Origin: Rhypophila decipiens
Taxonomy: Eukaryota > Ascomycota > Sordariomycetes > Sordariales > Naviculisporaceae
Direction of reading: 5' to 3'
Assembly: GCA_033297075.1 (NCBI GenBank)
Contig: MU858190.1
Span: 36,610 to 100,609, forward strand
Length of the DNA: 64,000 nt
The notes under the pieces are model-generated. The model ran no database searches and was not told the origin of the DNA. It saw nothing but the letters and a program-made list of their open reading frames with translations. The position numbers and the translations under genes are program-made. This document shows, piece by piece, positions 50,417 through 61,864 of this stretch; within the stretch, counting starts at the first letter, position 1; each line of letters begins with the position of its first letter.

Positions 50417-50536
50417 AGACGTGGTGAGAACGGTTGGTTAGGGATGGTCAGGACGTAACAGTTGGGTGCTTTTAAGATGTATGGTAAGGTGAAGTCGGAG
50501 GCTCGTTATCTGCTTCCTTTCGAGGGCGACAAGATG

Positions 50537-50545
50537 CTTTATATA
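50537..50545 (-). promoter_or_regulatory. Putative TATA box of the terpene synthase
   Basis: TATATAAAG on the minus strand, about 121-129 bp upstream of the start codon at 50416. Confidence 0.55.
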
Positions 50546-51217
50546 CCTTGATGGTGTTGAAGGAAATACGGTATACGCCCTGAACTATACGGTCTACGGC
50601 ACTGGAATACAGGCCATCCATGTATAGATATCAAGAGCCCTCCCCCAGGGAGTCTCTCTCCCTCTCACTCTCTTCTTAATCTTCAATACAATCTTTCCAC
50701 CTACTCATCTTACCTCGTAACAGATGGAACCCTCCTCGCCATGGGACGGAGCTTATAAGGCCTCCTGTTGGCACACCTCATCCCACGCAGCAATCCTGGC
50801 GCCCAGAGAAAACAAGCCGACACAACGGAAGCTCAGGACGTAGATAGGGACCGGGGATTTCTTACACACCTCTCCCCTCACGGGCAGGGATCGGTAGATA
50901 TACGTTTTCAGCGGGTATAGTCCTACAGCGCCGGCGTGTGTACAATGCAACTATGAAGCTTGGTACGGAGTAACATCATACACTACGCCTGATTAGGAAG
51001 CGCGGCGCGGGTGAAGGTGAGCAAGCTATCAAATGAAGGATCAAGTGTTTGTAATGAACCGTTTTAGCTCACAAATAGTGTCAAGACCAATGTGTAGATG
51101 ATTTCTTGTTAGTCAAGCGATGTTACTGTGTCCCCCAATCCTTCTCAAGAAGCTACACCTAAGGCCAGATTCCCTCTGGGCTCGATCAGGCAACTCGTAA
51201 GCCTTTGTCATCTTAAT

Positions 51218-51591
51218 GTTTATTTCAGGGCCTCCGAACACAGTAAGGTAATCCAAAGTAAGACGAAGTAAAGTAAAAAAGGCAAAGCAAAGGGGGCCAA
51301 AAAGTGGCCAAAGTAAAGTAGCATTTCTAATATGCCTTGAATGCCTTGGTTCCCAAATAGGACTAGCCGCTTCCATACCTAACCCTAACCCTGCCTCTGA
51401 AGACGGGTATATTACTAGGGTTAGGGTTAGGGCTAGGAGTCACCGCCCTTTCTCAACGCATTTAAGGCATCCAAGGTATCTTAAAATAGGGGCAAAGTAA
51501 AGTAAGGCACACCCTCCGCCCCACCAAAGTAAAGTAAGGGGACTCCCTAATTTACTTTCCTTTACTTTGTTCGGAGCCCTGGTTTATTTTG
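51218..51591. mobile_element. Foldback/MITE-like inverted repeat with central telomere-type repeats
   Basis: The arms are inverted copies. The left outer end AGGGCCTCCGAACA pairs with the right TGTTCGGAGCCCT. Both arms carry several AAAGTAAAGTAA motifs, a TGCCTTGAATGCCTTGG / CCTTGGATGCCTTAAATGC block, and telomere units. Left of centre CCTAACCCTAACCCT (51378-51392) faces TAGGGTTAGGGTTAGGG (51416-51432), separated by about 23 bp. No open frame is supported. It could fold into one long hairpin on transcription. Whether it is a transposon, or a relic of telomere joining or capture, is not decidable here. Confidence 0.72.
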
Positions 51592-52175
51592 CTGCTAGGA
51601 CTTGTCACAAGTCTCACCGTTCCACATATTGTGGTGTGCGACCTTTGTGCAGTCTCGTTATGTTTCTGAAATTCTAAGTTATCACCACCTGCAGTCCCAC
51701 AGGATGATTAACTCATCTCTGAGTGAGTTGGTCACCCAGACAGCCAAGGCTTTGTGGCGAATATAAGATCTTTCAATCATCAAGGAGAGAAAGGGCCAGG
51801 GAGCCAATGAACACTCACAAGCTTACGTCTTACATCAGATGCAGCGGAGATGCCAAACCTTGAAACTCCGAGTCATTATCATCGAGTGCTGGGTATCACT
51901 GTCTCCAAATCCATCATCAACCTACAACCTTGTCCGTACTCACATGATCAAGCAGGCTTTGTCACGCTCCGGTTTCTCCTTACCATCATCTAGTCCTTTC
52001 GGCCTCCGCCTCCGACACTCCCTCAGTGGGGATGTTTTGCCGGAGCGTGCCAACACACGCCACCACTGCATATGGTCTCGCGGATACGACGCGCGGGATC
52101 CGAGGAACGACAGAGGACCCTTTGTGCACTTCTTGGACCTCCTTTAGTTGCTTGGACCGGTGGAGCCACTATATA

Positions 52176-52189
52176 TAACCCTAACCCTA
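52176..52189. repeat. Interstitial telomere-type repeat
   Basis: TAACCCTAACCCTA, just over two units, 0.75 kb from the foldback element and directly after a TATATA stretch. Confidence 0.6.
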
Positions 52190-52902
52190 CCGAGACCTTG
52201 CCCCCGTAAGACCGGGGAATAGCTTCAATTTCCACCACGTTTCTGACTTCCATTATATTAATTAGATGCACAGCACGATCGACTCAGGTCCTCTGATAAC
52301 CGTGGTAGAGAAGATGGCTGACATTTGCCTTGCCTCTCCTGGTAATAGTAATCCAATTGCGGATACTGTACCTGGACTCGCTGTTGGCGGTATCTACCAT
52401 GTTAAGGGTACTTTTACTGTGTTGAACAGTTTCTCAAGACGTGCAGTTGTCTTTTATCGCAGAAAGATACTGTCCGAGTTTCGAAAGGAGCTCGAAAATT
52501 CGACTAAAGTTGCTGCATGGGAAAATTATGTAACGTGGCTGGCAATCCATGCAGAAAAGAGAAAAGAGAATGCCCAGTTAGCCTCAACCAGATCTCATTT
52601 GCCTGAGAAAGCTGCTCGAGCATCTTAGGCCGAGAATTCTGTCTCCTTCGAGCAAGGTAAATAGAATTCCATTTTTTTGGTTTCCCAAGGAAATGAGAGC
52701 CCAGGATTTTGACCAAGACTTTCAATGTCGTCATTGTGGAGCGGACCAGAGCCGGGCCAAGGCAAGCACATTCCGAGACAGCCGACATCATGGGCCAAAC
52801 CTGCGCATTTTCCACTCAAAGAACATAAAAAGGAATCTTGTCTTCTATCCTCTATGCCTCACTGTTAATCCAAACCCAAATTAGCACCAAGCTTTACACA
52901 CC

Positions 52903-53827
52903 ATGTCGCGCCTCGACAAAACCACCGGCCCTCGGCCCATCGTCCGCATGATGGTTCTCGAGACTGACGAGCCGCACCCGGAAACAAAAGACCGAAAAGG
53001 ATCATTTGGTGAGATCCTTCACCAGCATTTTGTCAAGGCGGGAGAGGCCCACGACCCGCCTCTTGGCATCGAGACCGATATCCGGTTTGTCATTCCGGAA
53101 AAGGACGGTAGAATTCCCAAGTACGAGGAGTTTGAGGACTGTCATGCGCTTCTGATCACGGGAAGCGTGTACGATGCACACGGTGATGACCCGTGGATCT
53201 TGGAATTGTTAGAGCTGCTCAGAAGTAAGGCGACCGCCACACTCTTGCCCAGTGCCGAAACCCATGGCTGACCATGCAATTCCAGAACTTTGGCTTCAAC
53301 ACCCCAAGATGCACTTCTCTGGCGTTTGCTTCGGCCACCAGCTCCTGTGTCGACTCCTTGGTGCCGAGATATCGCCCGCACCGACTGGTGACTGGGAACT
53401 TGGCCATAGCAAAGTCTCTCTGAACGAGGTGGGCAAGAAGCTCTTCCGCGCAGAAGACGATCATGTCCATCTTCACCAGATGCACCAAGACCAAGTCGTC
53501 TCACCGCCCACACGCGAAACCGCTGCCGAGCTACTTGCCGGTACTGCCCGTGGCGGGAGCGAAAAGGTTGAGGTTTGGGGGCACAGCGACCACACCGCAG
53601 TCCAGGGTGTATATATCCGCGGCCGATTGTTTACCACCCAGGCACATTTGGCATTCGACGAAGGAATGGTCAAGCGCCAGATCGAGATGCGTGTTGAGAG
53701 TGGGAGTATCGGGGACTTGGAACATGCAGATCAGGCGGCTGAGACGGCGCATTTGGACCATGATGGGGAGCTAGTCGCTGCTGCAATTTTGAGGTTCTTT
53801 CACGATGAGGATGAGGATATTGAGTAG
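52903..53827 (+). CDS. Class I glutamine amidotransferase-like protein (287 aa)
   Basis: Exons 52903-53224 and 53286-53827 (codon A|AA). GATase1 fold: an N-terminal strand region (IVRMMVLETDEP), HALLITGSVYDAHGDDPWI, then the nucleophile elbow FSGVCFGHQLLCRLLGA with C122, HQMHQDQV, and TTQAHLAFDEGMVKRQIEMR near the C-terminus. The canonical His-Pro-Glu triad end is here His-Leu-Ala, so the usual Glu position is changed; I believe related fungal proteins share this, but cannot check. No signal peptide, so cytosolic. Such stand-alone fungal GATase-like proteins are linked to gamma-glutamyl or amide hydrolysis, but no specific substrate can be stated. The start fits the family's normal N-terminus. 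Confidence 0.87.
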
Positions 53828-54101
53828 GTTCATGTATCTGATGTATTATAAGCATAACCAAACTTTCATGTCCAGAAAACGTAATCCGGGCCGGTCCCTA
53901 CAAAGTTTCGCCGGCTCGCGCCGAGGTTGAGGTGCACCACGTGGACAATATTCCCAAGAGACTTTGTCAAGCCCGAACAAGAAAGAGCTTTTGCCAGAGG
54001 GCAAGCCCTAAGAGGCGCTTTTTGTTTTTTTAGGACACAAAACCCTTCCCATTCTTCGGCCGAAATTTCCAACATTCTTTGACCATGACACAACACACGC
54101 A

Positions 54102-55316
54102 ATGATCAATATACACAGTGGGCGCCCGCGAGAGCTGCAGCAAGTATCAGTTCCCAGGGTCATCACCGAATCGAGAATGCCAGCGAACCTCGGAAACCTC
54201 CCGGTCGAAATCCTGCTCATCATACTTGAGTTGTTGAAAAACGTCGTCGTTAAAACTCTGTACGAATGGCATCCTTGGCAGAAGACCCTCGCCAAGCTGA
54301 ACCGAACTTGTAAACGACTCAGGTTCATGACAACTCAACAACTCTACAACTACCCGCGTTACAGGGACAAAGTGCAACTTTGTTTTCTTCTGCGCACATT
54401 CATCGCTCAACCAATCTCGGCAAGCTGGTTCAGCGTCTTGCTTTCAGCGAGGATCATCGTGGTTCAGATTGGTACAGCTTCCGAGTCGGTGAAGGTCGTC
54501 ACTGTGACTACTACATGAGCCCCCAAGCAATTGCGAACTTCTATACAAGATTAATTGATCCGACGAGGAAACAACCCCTGGGGTGGAAAAATACCCAAAG
54601 GAAAAATGCCGTGGCAATTGCCAACAGGAGTCCAACGAAATGCCGGCCTCTTTTCCATCCACTGGCCCGTCTTCCAGGATATGCACCTCCTGATTCTACT
54701 GTGCCCGAACCTGGAGGAAGTCCACCTCTGCCCTGTTAGGCAATATGCAGACCTATTTTGCAGCTTGCTTTCGATGCCATCCATCAAGAAAATTCGACTC
54801 CAGTTCGACCATTGTAGCAAGTGGCTTGACAAGCGGTACCCCAACAGACCGGGGCTAGCGGACCACCTTCTAACTGCCTGCCAAAACCTCGAGCGGTTGG
54901 ATATCCAGGGATTCGGATGGGCCAGAATCGATTACAGGGTCTTCAGAAATCTGACGAAACTCAGACTAACGGAAACTTCCAAAAGTATGCGGCATTTCAA
55001 GCATATTCTCAAATCTACGACGAAACTGGAAGTCTTTGAGTATTAACACCACATGCCGGACATTGATTTCAACAGATCCGATGCATGTCAGGCCGTGGCC
55101 AAGAATTGTCCTCAACTCGAGAGATTCTGTCTTGATATACAAAAAGAATACAAGTATATCTATCGTCTGGCTTGGTTGGTCGATCCGGATATTCAGGGAT
55201 CCGATAGCGACTCGGAGGAAAGGCCATGGGATGAGACTGATCTTCTAAAGCTTGAAGAGAGAATGGCTGCATTTGGGATTGCCTTTCGGTATGGTCCATT
55301 GGGAGAAGACTTCTGA
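54102..55316 (+). pseudogene. Broken F-box/LRR-like gene
   Basis: Homology-like blocks lie in order in shifting frames. The first frame (54102-about 54410) gives an F-box-type region, NLGNLPVEILLIILELLKN...LNRTCKRLR. The reading continues in another frame as NLGKLVQRLAFSEDHRG (from about 54415), then in a third frame from about 54640 as FQDMHLLILLCPNLEEVHLCP...CQNLERLDIQGFG, an LRR-like series. A TAA at 55044-55046 (after LEVFEY) interrupts that frame before MPDIDFNRSDACQAVAKNC, which stays in frame to 55316. So there are at least two frame changes and one stop; no splice sites with consensus remove them. F-box proteins recruit targets to SCF ubiquitin ligases. It is likely dead, or a truncated product of about 138 aa may be made. 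Confidence 0.7.
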
Positions 55317-55610
55317 GGAAACTCTGCAAACATCAGGTAGTTTTTATACAGAGTCACGGTTTCCTCAGAAGTCTTCGGGCAATACTAGGGACACACACCC
55401 CAAATAATGCGAGCACACATGCCAGCTGCTATGGCACGGGCAATAGGTCCATAGAAAGGCAGAACACGTATTGGATACAAGCCTTTTAGGACCTAGGACA
55501 TCGCATATGAAAGGTGCAGGGTATAAGGTTCATATTTCAGCTCACAAACGTCTTTGTAGCTTATTACTACCTCTTCAAGTTCACAAAGGATATATCCTCA
55601 GCTGTCCCTA

Positions 55611-56628
55611 TTAGTCGTCCTCCAAGCACAAGACCTCCACCTCCCACTCCAGGTCATCAATATCGATATCGCTAAGTGACTCGCTGTAATATTTGAAAGA
55701 AAATGAATCGGTAAATAGTTCTGAGTGAGAAAAAGGCATGAAAAAAGTGCCCTGAAAGAAAACATAGTGGGCTCGAACTTACCCAGGATCCTCAGTCTTC
55801 TTCTCCTCCTCATTGGAGGGCATCTCGGCATCCTTCATCTCGACGTCCTCATCCTCGGTGTTGCCAAAGGCCCAGGTGCGCCAGCCACCGTAGACACCAT
55901 CATCGGTAACGCCGATGGACTCGTTCAACACAGCCAACGGATTGGCAACCGCCTTCAGATAGTGATAGTCACCATCGAGATATTCGCCAGCATAGACCCG
56001 AAAGATGGAGACGGCCAAATACAGAGGTGTCATTTGCTGCAAAATTCGAGAGCTAATTAGCCTGAATGTATATGAGGTTGCCTCTTTTCCAAGTCATAAC
56101 TTACATGTGCGCGGCGCTGCTTAGTCTCGTCCGAGATAAACTCGTCCCACTTTCTATGCGCGTCGATGATGGAATACATGAGGTCGACCCTGGATATCGA
56201 AGCCTTTAGTCAGATATCTCGAAGACATGGGTATGGAAAAAAGCAAACGAGGATGAAACATACCAGACGTTGAATTTAAAAGCGGCAGCCAAGGCGAGGC
56301 GTGATTCATCCTCCTCGACGAGTTCGTGCAATCCGGCCTCGCGGCAACGGAAAAGGAAGGAGACAAAGCCTTCCGACTTATTAACATCGTAACGGTTGAT
56401 TCTATCCGACAAGGCATCAAACATGCTGATGAGCATGGGTTCCGCCAATCGCTTGCGTGGCGTTCCTTGCACGAGGCAGCTGATAGTCCACACGATAAGC
56501 GCATCGCGCTTATGTTTCATTGTAATTCGAGGGGCATGCTCCCAGACAAAACCAATCCGGGGCAGCAGGTCGGCAAGGCGAATGGCGTTGGCGCGGTCGG
56601 GCTTGGGCTGCTGGGCGCGGTCGGGCAT
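55611..56628 (-). CDS. Unrecognised acidic-tailed protein, family member 2 (258 aa)
   Basis: Exons (minus) 56628-56264, 56189-56105, 56036-55783 and 55683-55611. Intron 1 splits a Trp codon (TG|G), intron 2 is phase 0, intron 3 splits Gly (GG|C). No signal peptide. Residues 18-35 read LADLLPRIGFVWEHAPR, which lines up with LVDFLPKEGFNWPRDHG of the gene at 24296-25051. FVSFLFRCREAGLHELVEEDE and PLYLAVSIFRVYAGEYLDGD also have counterparts there. The C-terminal part is acidic (NTEDEDVEMKDAEMPSNEEE) and ends DIDIDDLEWEVEVLCLEDD. Matching motifs plus matching first two intron positions support paralogy. Function unknown; helical and acidic features would suit a nuclear protein (inference). The 73-nt last exon is short but completes the acidic tail. 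Confidence 0.78.
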
Positions 56629-57827
56629 GGTGAGTGAGATGAGATCGTTGGATGAGTAAGTAGGTACTGAAGTCTGAAAAACATGTAATTAGCAGGTGCC
56701 CTGAGTTTTTGGGGGTGTAAAGATTGATTACCCTTTTCCTTGCGAAAATGGCTGTTGTCAACTTGTCGGTGTGAATGTGGAAGTGGAAGAGGAACAAGAG
56801 GGACGAGTGCTCGAGAAAACATAGACTCGCCCTCTGGGCAGCTGACTAACCACTGTGGCCAGGTGAGCAGGTTTTAATCTGAAGCTGTTGGAAGATAAGC
56901 ATGGAAGCTCATCGACCCACGAAGGTGGTTTCGGGGCCGGAATCTTGGGATGAAGGTCGTGTTCGCCCTCAGCTTCAGCGGCCAGCCTGGATTCGCGTCG
57001 GTCATTCCCCCATATAGGTCCCGTACTCAGACCAACTTTCAACAATCATCAGTACTTGGCCCGGTGGTCAAGCGGTCTGGGTCGCACACACTCGTCCCGC
57101 ATCTAGCCCAGGCCGCTACCCACTTGGGTTCGATTCCCAGTTGTTGCGCTACCTTTGAAGACATTGCACTCCGCCTTTAAAGGATATCAATTAATTAGGT
57201 CCTTACTTTGCCGCTCTTTTGGCATATGCCGTTTGTACGCCTTCTGCCTCTGCAGAATTTACATATTCTAATGAAGAGCTATCAGGTAGGGTTCCTGGGG
57301 TAGAGGGTTACCGGGGACGGGTCTAAGTACAACTTCCTTTTCTTTTTCCTTTGCTTTCTTTTTTTTTAACGTATTATATAAAACTTTGGTGGCAAAATCA
57401 AGATCAAAGACAATAGATCCAAATAATGCTGAGATAAGAAGAATACCTTGTTACTATTGGGCCTTTCGATGTCCTTCTTACTACATATTCATAGTGCTGG
57501 GAGGGGAGAATATATAATGGCGAAGCCTTAAGGTGATCACCTTGTTCACTATGAACAGAACCTTACACGGATGTCATTACACCCTGGATTAGCGGTTGAC
57601 ATTCTTGCTTCCATGCCCTGCGGACTAATGTGACGATTTGGGAATCTAGAACCACACCACTAGGCCAAACCTCCTTAAAAAGGATGCCAAATTCTAAGCT
57701 GCAAGCCAGCCTTAGAATTGTGTGTTATATAGTGGTTTCAATAGGGCACTATCGCTTGTGTTATCACGGCTCGCCGTGACAACTAACTTCCTTTCAGCCT
57801 GGTGAAGTATCTCAATAAAGCTATATA
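56629..57827. other. Intergenic region with SINE copy D
   Basis: Between the acidic-tailed gene and the NLR gene (both minus). SINE copy D covers 57053-57380. From 57590 to 57670 the minus strand shows GGCCTAGTGGTGTGG and GGTTCTAGATTCC, possibly another degraded tRNA-like head. The rest is AT-rich and without genes. Confidence 0.5.
57053..57380 (+). mobile_element. tRNA-derived SINE, copy D
   Basis: The tRNA-like head has GGTGGTCAAGCGGTCTGGG (box A) and TGGGTTCGATTCCCAG (box B) with a long arm between, as in Leu/Ser-type tRNAs. The same junction TTGTTGCGCTACC then leads to a diverged body and a TTCCTTTTTCTTT-rich tail. The different head but shared GCGCTACC junction suggests that the family has switched heads. 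Confidence 0.62.
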
Positions 57828-60800
57828 CTAAGAAGCGCTTTCTAACTCTCTTATAATCTCTTGATTGGCCGATTCAGCCCGAGCCTTTGATAGTACACTT
57901 ACCCCAAAATTGTTCTCCTTGCGAGGACTAGCTCCAGCTCGAAGCAATGCCCGGACGACTTCGATATGATTGCAGTTCACCGCCCAGCGCAGCGCAGTGT
58001 TACCTACATGGTCGCCTCGATCAATGTCAACGGCATCGAAACCCATTTCCGACGCTGCCAACAACAGTTTGGTTGTCCTCGGTGATGGAGAATGCGTTGC
58101 CCACGCCAAGGGCGTCCAGCCGTTATCATCAGGCTCATCCAGGCCGGGACATCCATACCTCATCAACGTCATCACCACTTCCGCATGCCCCTCCACGCAA
58201 GCCCACGAATACGGATTTCGCCCATCGTCGCTCTTGGTCACCTTGTCAACTCTGTTATCCTTGACAAGAATTCTTACTGCATCAGCGTGCCCTTTCCCAG
58301 CCGCAAATGATAGCGGCGACCGTCCGTTCTTGGCAGGGATGTTCGGATCCGTGTCCTTTAGTTTTAGAAGTGCTTTGAGTGCGCCAATGCATCCCTCGCC
58401 GGCTGCCCATGATATGGCGGTGCGGCCGTCCTTGTCGAAGTGGTTGAGATTCACGCCTTTCGAGGCTCGGTGTTTGGGCAGCAAGGTGATAATGGCGCTG
58501 TGGTCTCCAGCACCCCCAGCCGCCCAGATAAGAGGCGTGCTGATGTCGTTATCCGCTCTGTCAGGGTCACATTTCGGGTCAGATAACAGCATGGCGACTA
58601 TCGCCTTGTGCCCGGCGTGGCATGCATACGAGAGAGCAGTCCGACCTCGGGTCCCTTGGAGATTGATATCGGTGCGGGGGTCCGCGAGGAGAGCCCGTAC
58701 ACAATCAATGTGGCCGTTCTTGGAGGCAATGGTGAGTGGAGTCTGGTCGAAGAGCCTGTCGGTCAAAATTTGTCGCACATTAGGATTCCCGCCTGCTTGA
58801 AGGAGTGCTGTGACAATCCTTGGATAACCACGTTCCGCGCTCCAGAACAGCGCATCGTCAAGGCTGCCTTGCGAAATTGTCTGTTTCTCCAGGCCAGAAT
58901 GTGAGGCGAGATGGTCCTGGAGGAGGCCCGGGACGTTGAAGAAGGCCGCTAGTGTCACAAAATCGAACCGTTGCAACGGTATGCACTCAACCCCTGACGT
59001 GATTTGACAGGAATAAAACCTTAGAAAATTGCCAGAACTGATGTTTGAGGGATTGAGAAGGGTTTTGGCAGCTTCTTTCAATTGGTCCGACGCGATGTTC
59101 TCACAGATAGAGAAATGGTCAGCCCAGTTCAATGCCGCATACGAGTAGAACGGGTATCTCGATGTCAGTTGTTCGCATGTAATATCGTCAAGAAAGTCAA
59201 TTTCGGATGTTAAAGCATCCAGGTTCAAATACTCCTCGTGTTCGTCCCACGAAGGCTTTGCCTCGGACGCAATCTCGCCCTTATCGATTGATTTGGAGTC
59301 GATTTCCGACGTGTTATCGGGGGTCGAAGTCAGCAGATCGAAAACATCCTCCGAGAACTCAGCCAACAGAAGATAGTTGATGCAGGCCGTTGCTATAGCC
59401 AGCGTGCAGTCCTGCGCTCTGATGGACCTGATCTCGGGTGCTACTGCCTCGTTACCTCCCGCTTGTTGAAGAATGAATTCCTTGGCTGACTGATGGACCA
59501 GTAGTACCTTTGATTTTGATATTCTGATCAATGGACCCAGGACATTGCGAAGCGTGCGGTCCATATGTATTTGAAGGTTTGGTTTAAGGTCTGCGACTTT
59601 TTCGTGGCTAGCTTCGATGCTGAATGCAATGTTGATTTCATCCAATGTCAAATGCCTCGAGCATCCCAAGATTAGCTTCAAGAGCCGGCAAGCAGCATCC
59701 AGTGGATTGAGATGAGCCATGAAACCCATGTAGGTAAGCTCAAGGCTCTTCGGTATCTGGTCGAGAGATGCCTTGAGTTCATGGTATGACAACAGATCAG
59801 CTGCCTCGATCTGTTCGAGCACCATACGAACCCAGAGAAAAGTCTGACCAGACCTGGAATTAAGCGAGTCCAACAAAAATTTCTTGGCGTCATCCGGGAA
59901 CTGGCGTTGCTTGGATATCTCTTCCACTCTTTCCTTTATAAATCTCTGCACATCCCCATGATCTTCGTCGATGGCTATCCGGTGATCCGATCTGGCGTCC
60001 ATGATCTTCTCAACTTCCCCCAGGCTTGGGCGGCTGGTGAGGATGAATTTGATACGGTGCCCACTCGGCTTGGCATGGTAGTCTTCGCTTCGTATGAAAT
60101 CTTTGATTTCCTTGAGAAGCCATCGTCGAGTCTTGTTCTCGCATTCGTCAAGAGCGTCAATGATGATGATAACAGAACCCGACCTGGGGTCCGCGGCGAT
60201 CGTTCTGAACAACGACCAAAGCGCCTCGCAAGAGTTGATCAGGTCTGCACCATGCGTGTCGTAGCTTGCCTTGACATGGCGAGCCAATCCGTTGTTTCTG
60301 CAGAGGAGCTGGTAAATGAGGCCAATCAGAATATTATTGGCAACCTTCTGGTTGTTGACTTTATCATCACAGAAGAAAATGCAAACACTGCTCGCTGACC
60401 CTGTTGAGCGATCGTTATCCAACTGCTTGGCGAGGAACAAGGACAGCGTGGTCTTCCCGCATCCTGAATGCCCGGCCAGCCAGAGCAGCGCGCTCTCCGC
60501 CTTGTCCAGCCATGATACAAAGGTCTTGTTCGTCAAGATCCAACTGCATGTACCCTCCGCTGGGGATGGGAGCATGGCCTTGTAGTTGGATGGATCAAAT
60601 TTGCTAAAGAGCGACAGACAGGGCTTCAGGTCATTCCAGGCTAGTGGGGCAATGTCAGTCTCACTTGTTAAACAATGAAGGGGAGTCAAGTGAAGATACT
60701 CACTCTTCTGAAAGGAATGGGTGCTCGCTCGATGTTTAGCCATACGCCGATCAGACTCATGAGTCGCAATCCTTTTAATCGCACCCAGGACCCGCTTGTA

Positions 60801-61864
60801 CTCAGTATTATTGGGATCGGGGAATCTGCACATCTCTCGGTGTGTCGCGTATAAGCCGATAATCTCTTCTCCTGCTATTGCCAGAATCGCCGAGTCCCTG
60901 CCGACGATGATCTTCATGATTGGCTCCGGCTCTGTCTCAAAGAACGAGACAATCTTAAGATCCACAAGCCTGTCTCTGACAGATTCAGACAGGTCCTGGA
61001 GAGCCGTAGACCCGGTTTTGAGGAGCTCGAGGTTATCTGTTCTTAGAACCTTGGTTCCGAGGGCAACATTTATTATGTTTCCAACAATCGAGCCCAGGCT
61101 TCCAGATGCGCTCCCTCTGTGTGGTGTCCCGAGGAAAACAATGCCCGCGATGGATCGGAGAAGTGTCGTGTTTAGGGGGTTCGATGTTTCTTCGTGTGCA
61201 GTAACGAGAGCCTTCCAGTTGATTTCGGGGGAAAGTTAGCCACGATCCGGCTAAAGTAGAGCTCCAAGGCTGCTCACCTGCTTGCAGACTATTCCACCCA
61301 AACTATGACAGACGAAGATCACACGGCGGATTCCCTATTTGTCCAGGTGCTATTGTCAGAAATGAGCCGGGGCGAATATTACTCGTCTTGCTGAACGCCT
61401 ACCTTGTCTCGATCGGTCTCTTGGATCTCTCTTAGGGAATCCAAAAGTCGTCCGGCGTATACCCTGACGCCAGCAATTGACTCGCTCCAGATCTGGGAAG
61501 GATAGCCATAGGTGAAAACTCGGCATCCAGGGAGGTCGCCGGGAAGGAAATCTTTGAGCCACAGATTCCCATTGTTGTGTGTCCACGTAGCGAAGGTGTC
61601 TCCGTTCAGTCCGTGCACTGCGATAATATCGACAGGATATTGAACCTCGTTGTCCTTCAGCGATGGGGCAAAGGGGTTATTGAGAGCAGCAAGACCAAGG
61701 TATTTAGACGTAAGGGGGATTGCATCTTCTGTCGAAGGAGCTGCGCTGGCACTGGCTGGAGCATCTGTCTCACTAGGTGCTATTATAAGTCCCTTATCCC
61801 TGGACCCACTTGGTTTCATTCTAGCGATCCATGTCTTCGTCTTTTGAATGCTGAATCTCGGCAT
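57828..61864 (-). CDS. NLR-type protein: serine-esterase-like domain, NACHT ATPase, ankyrin repeats (1279 aa)
   Basis: Exons (minus) 61864-61403, 61334-61278, 61211-60704 and 60640-57828. The N-terminal alpha/beta-hydrolase domain has VDIIAVHGLNGDTFATWTHN and, in the 57-nt exon 2, the nucleophile elbow VIFVCHSLGG (S165), followed by GIVFLGTPHRGSA. The NACHT domain has Walker A GHSGCGKTT (about 399-407) and Walker B VIIIIDALDECE. About eight ankyrin units make up the C-terminus (from PLTIASKNGHIDCVRALLAD to GNTALRWAVNCNHIEVVRAL). This layout is a known fungal NLR class that senses non-self or self-danger and can trigger cell death in heterokaryons. All key residues look intact. The 63-nt intron at 60703-60641 is in frame if retained, but has a GTGAGT donor and CTGAC branch site. 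Adjacent gene: eEF1A-like GTPase. Confidence 0.9.

Larger units (their letters stand above)
50417..52902. other. 2.5-kb intergenic region with foldback element
   Basis: Divergent region between the terpene synthase (minus) and the amidotransferase-like gene (plus). It holds a TATATAAAG box for the synthase (50537-50545), a foldback element (51218-51591) and a further telomere-type repeat (52176-52189). An open frame at 52266-52628 (120 aa) has no recognisable domain and is not called. Confidence 0.55.

Noticed and set aside
52266..52628. 120-codon open frame between foldback element and amidotransferase gene
   Set aside because: Starts right after telomere-type repeats, no domain or export signal, no introns; cannot be supported as a gene from sequence alone.
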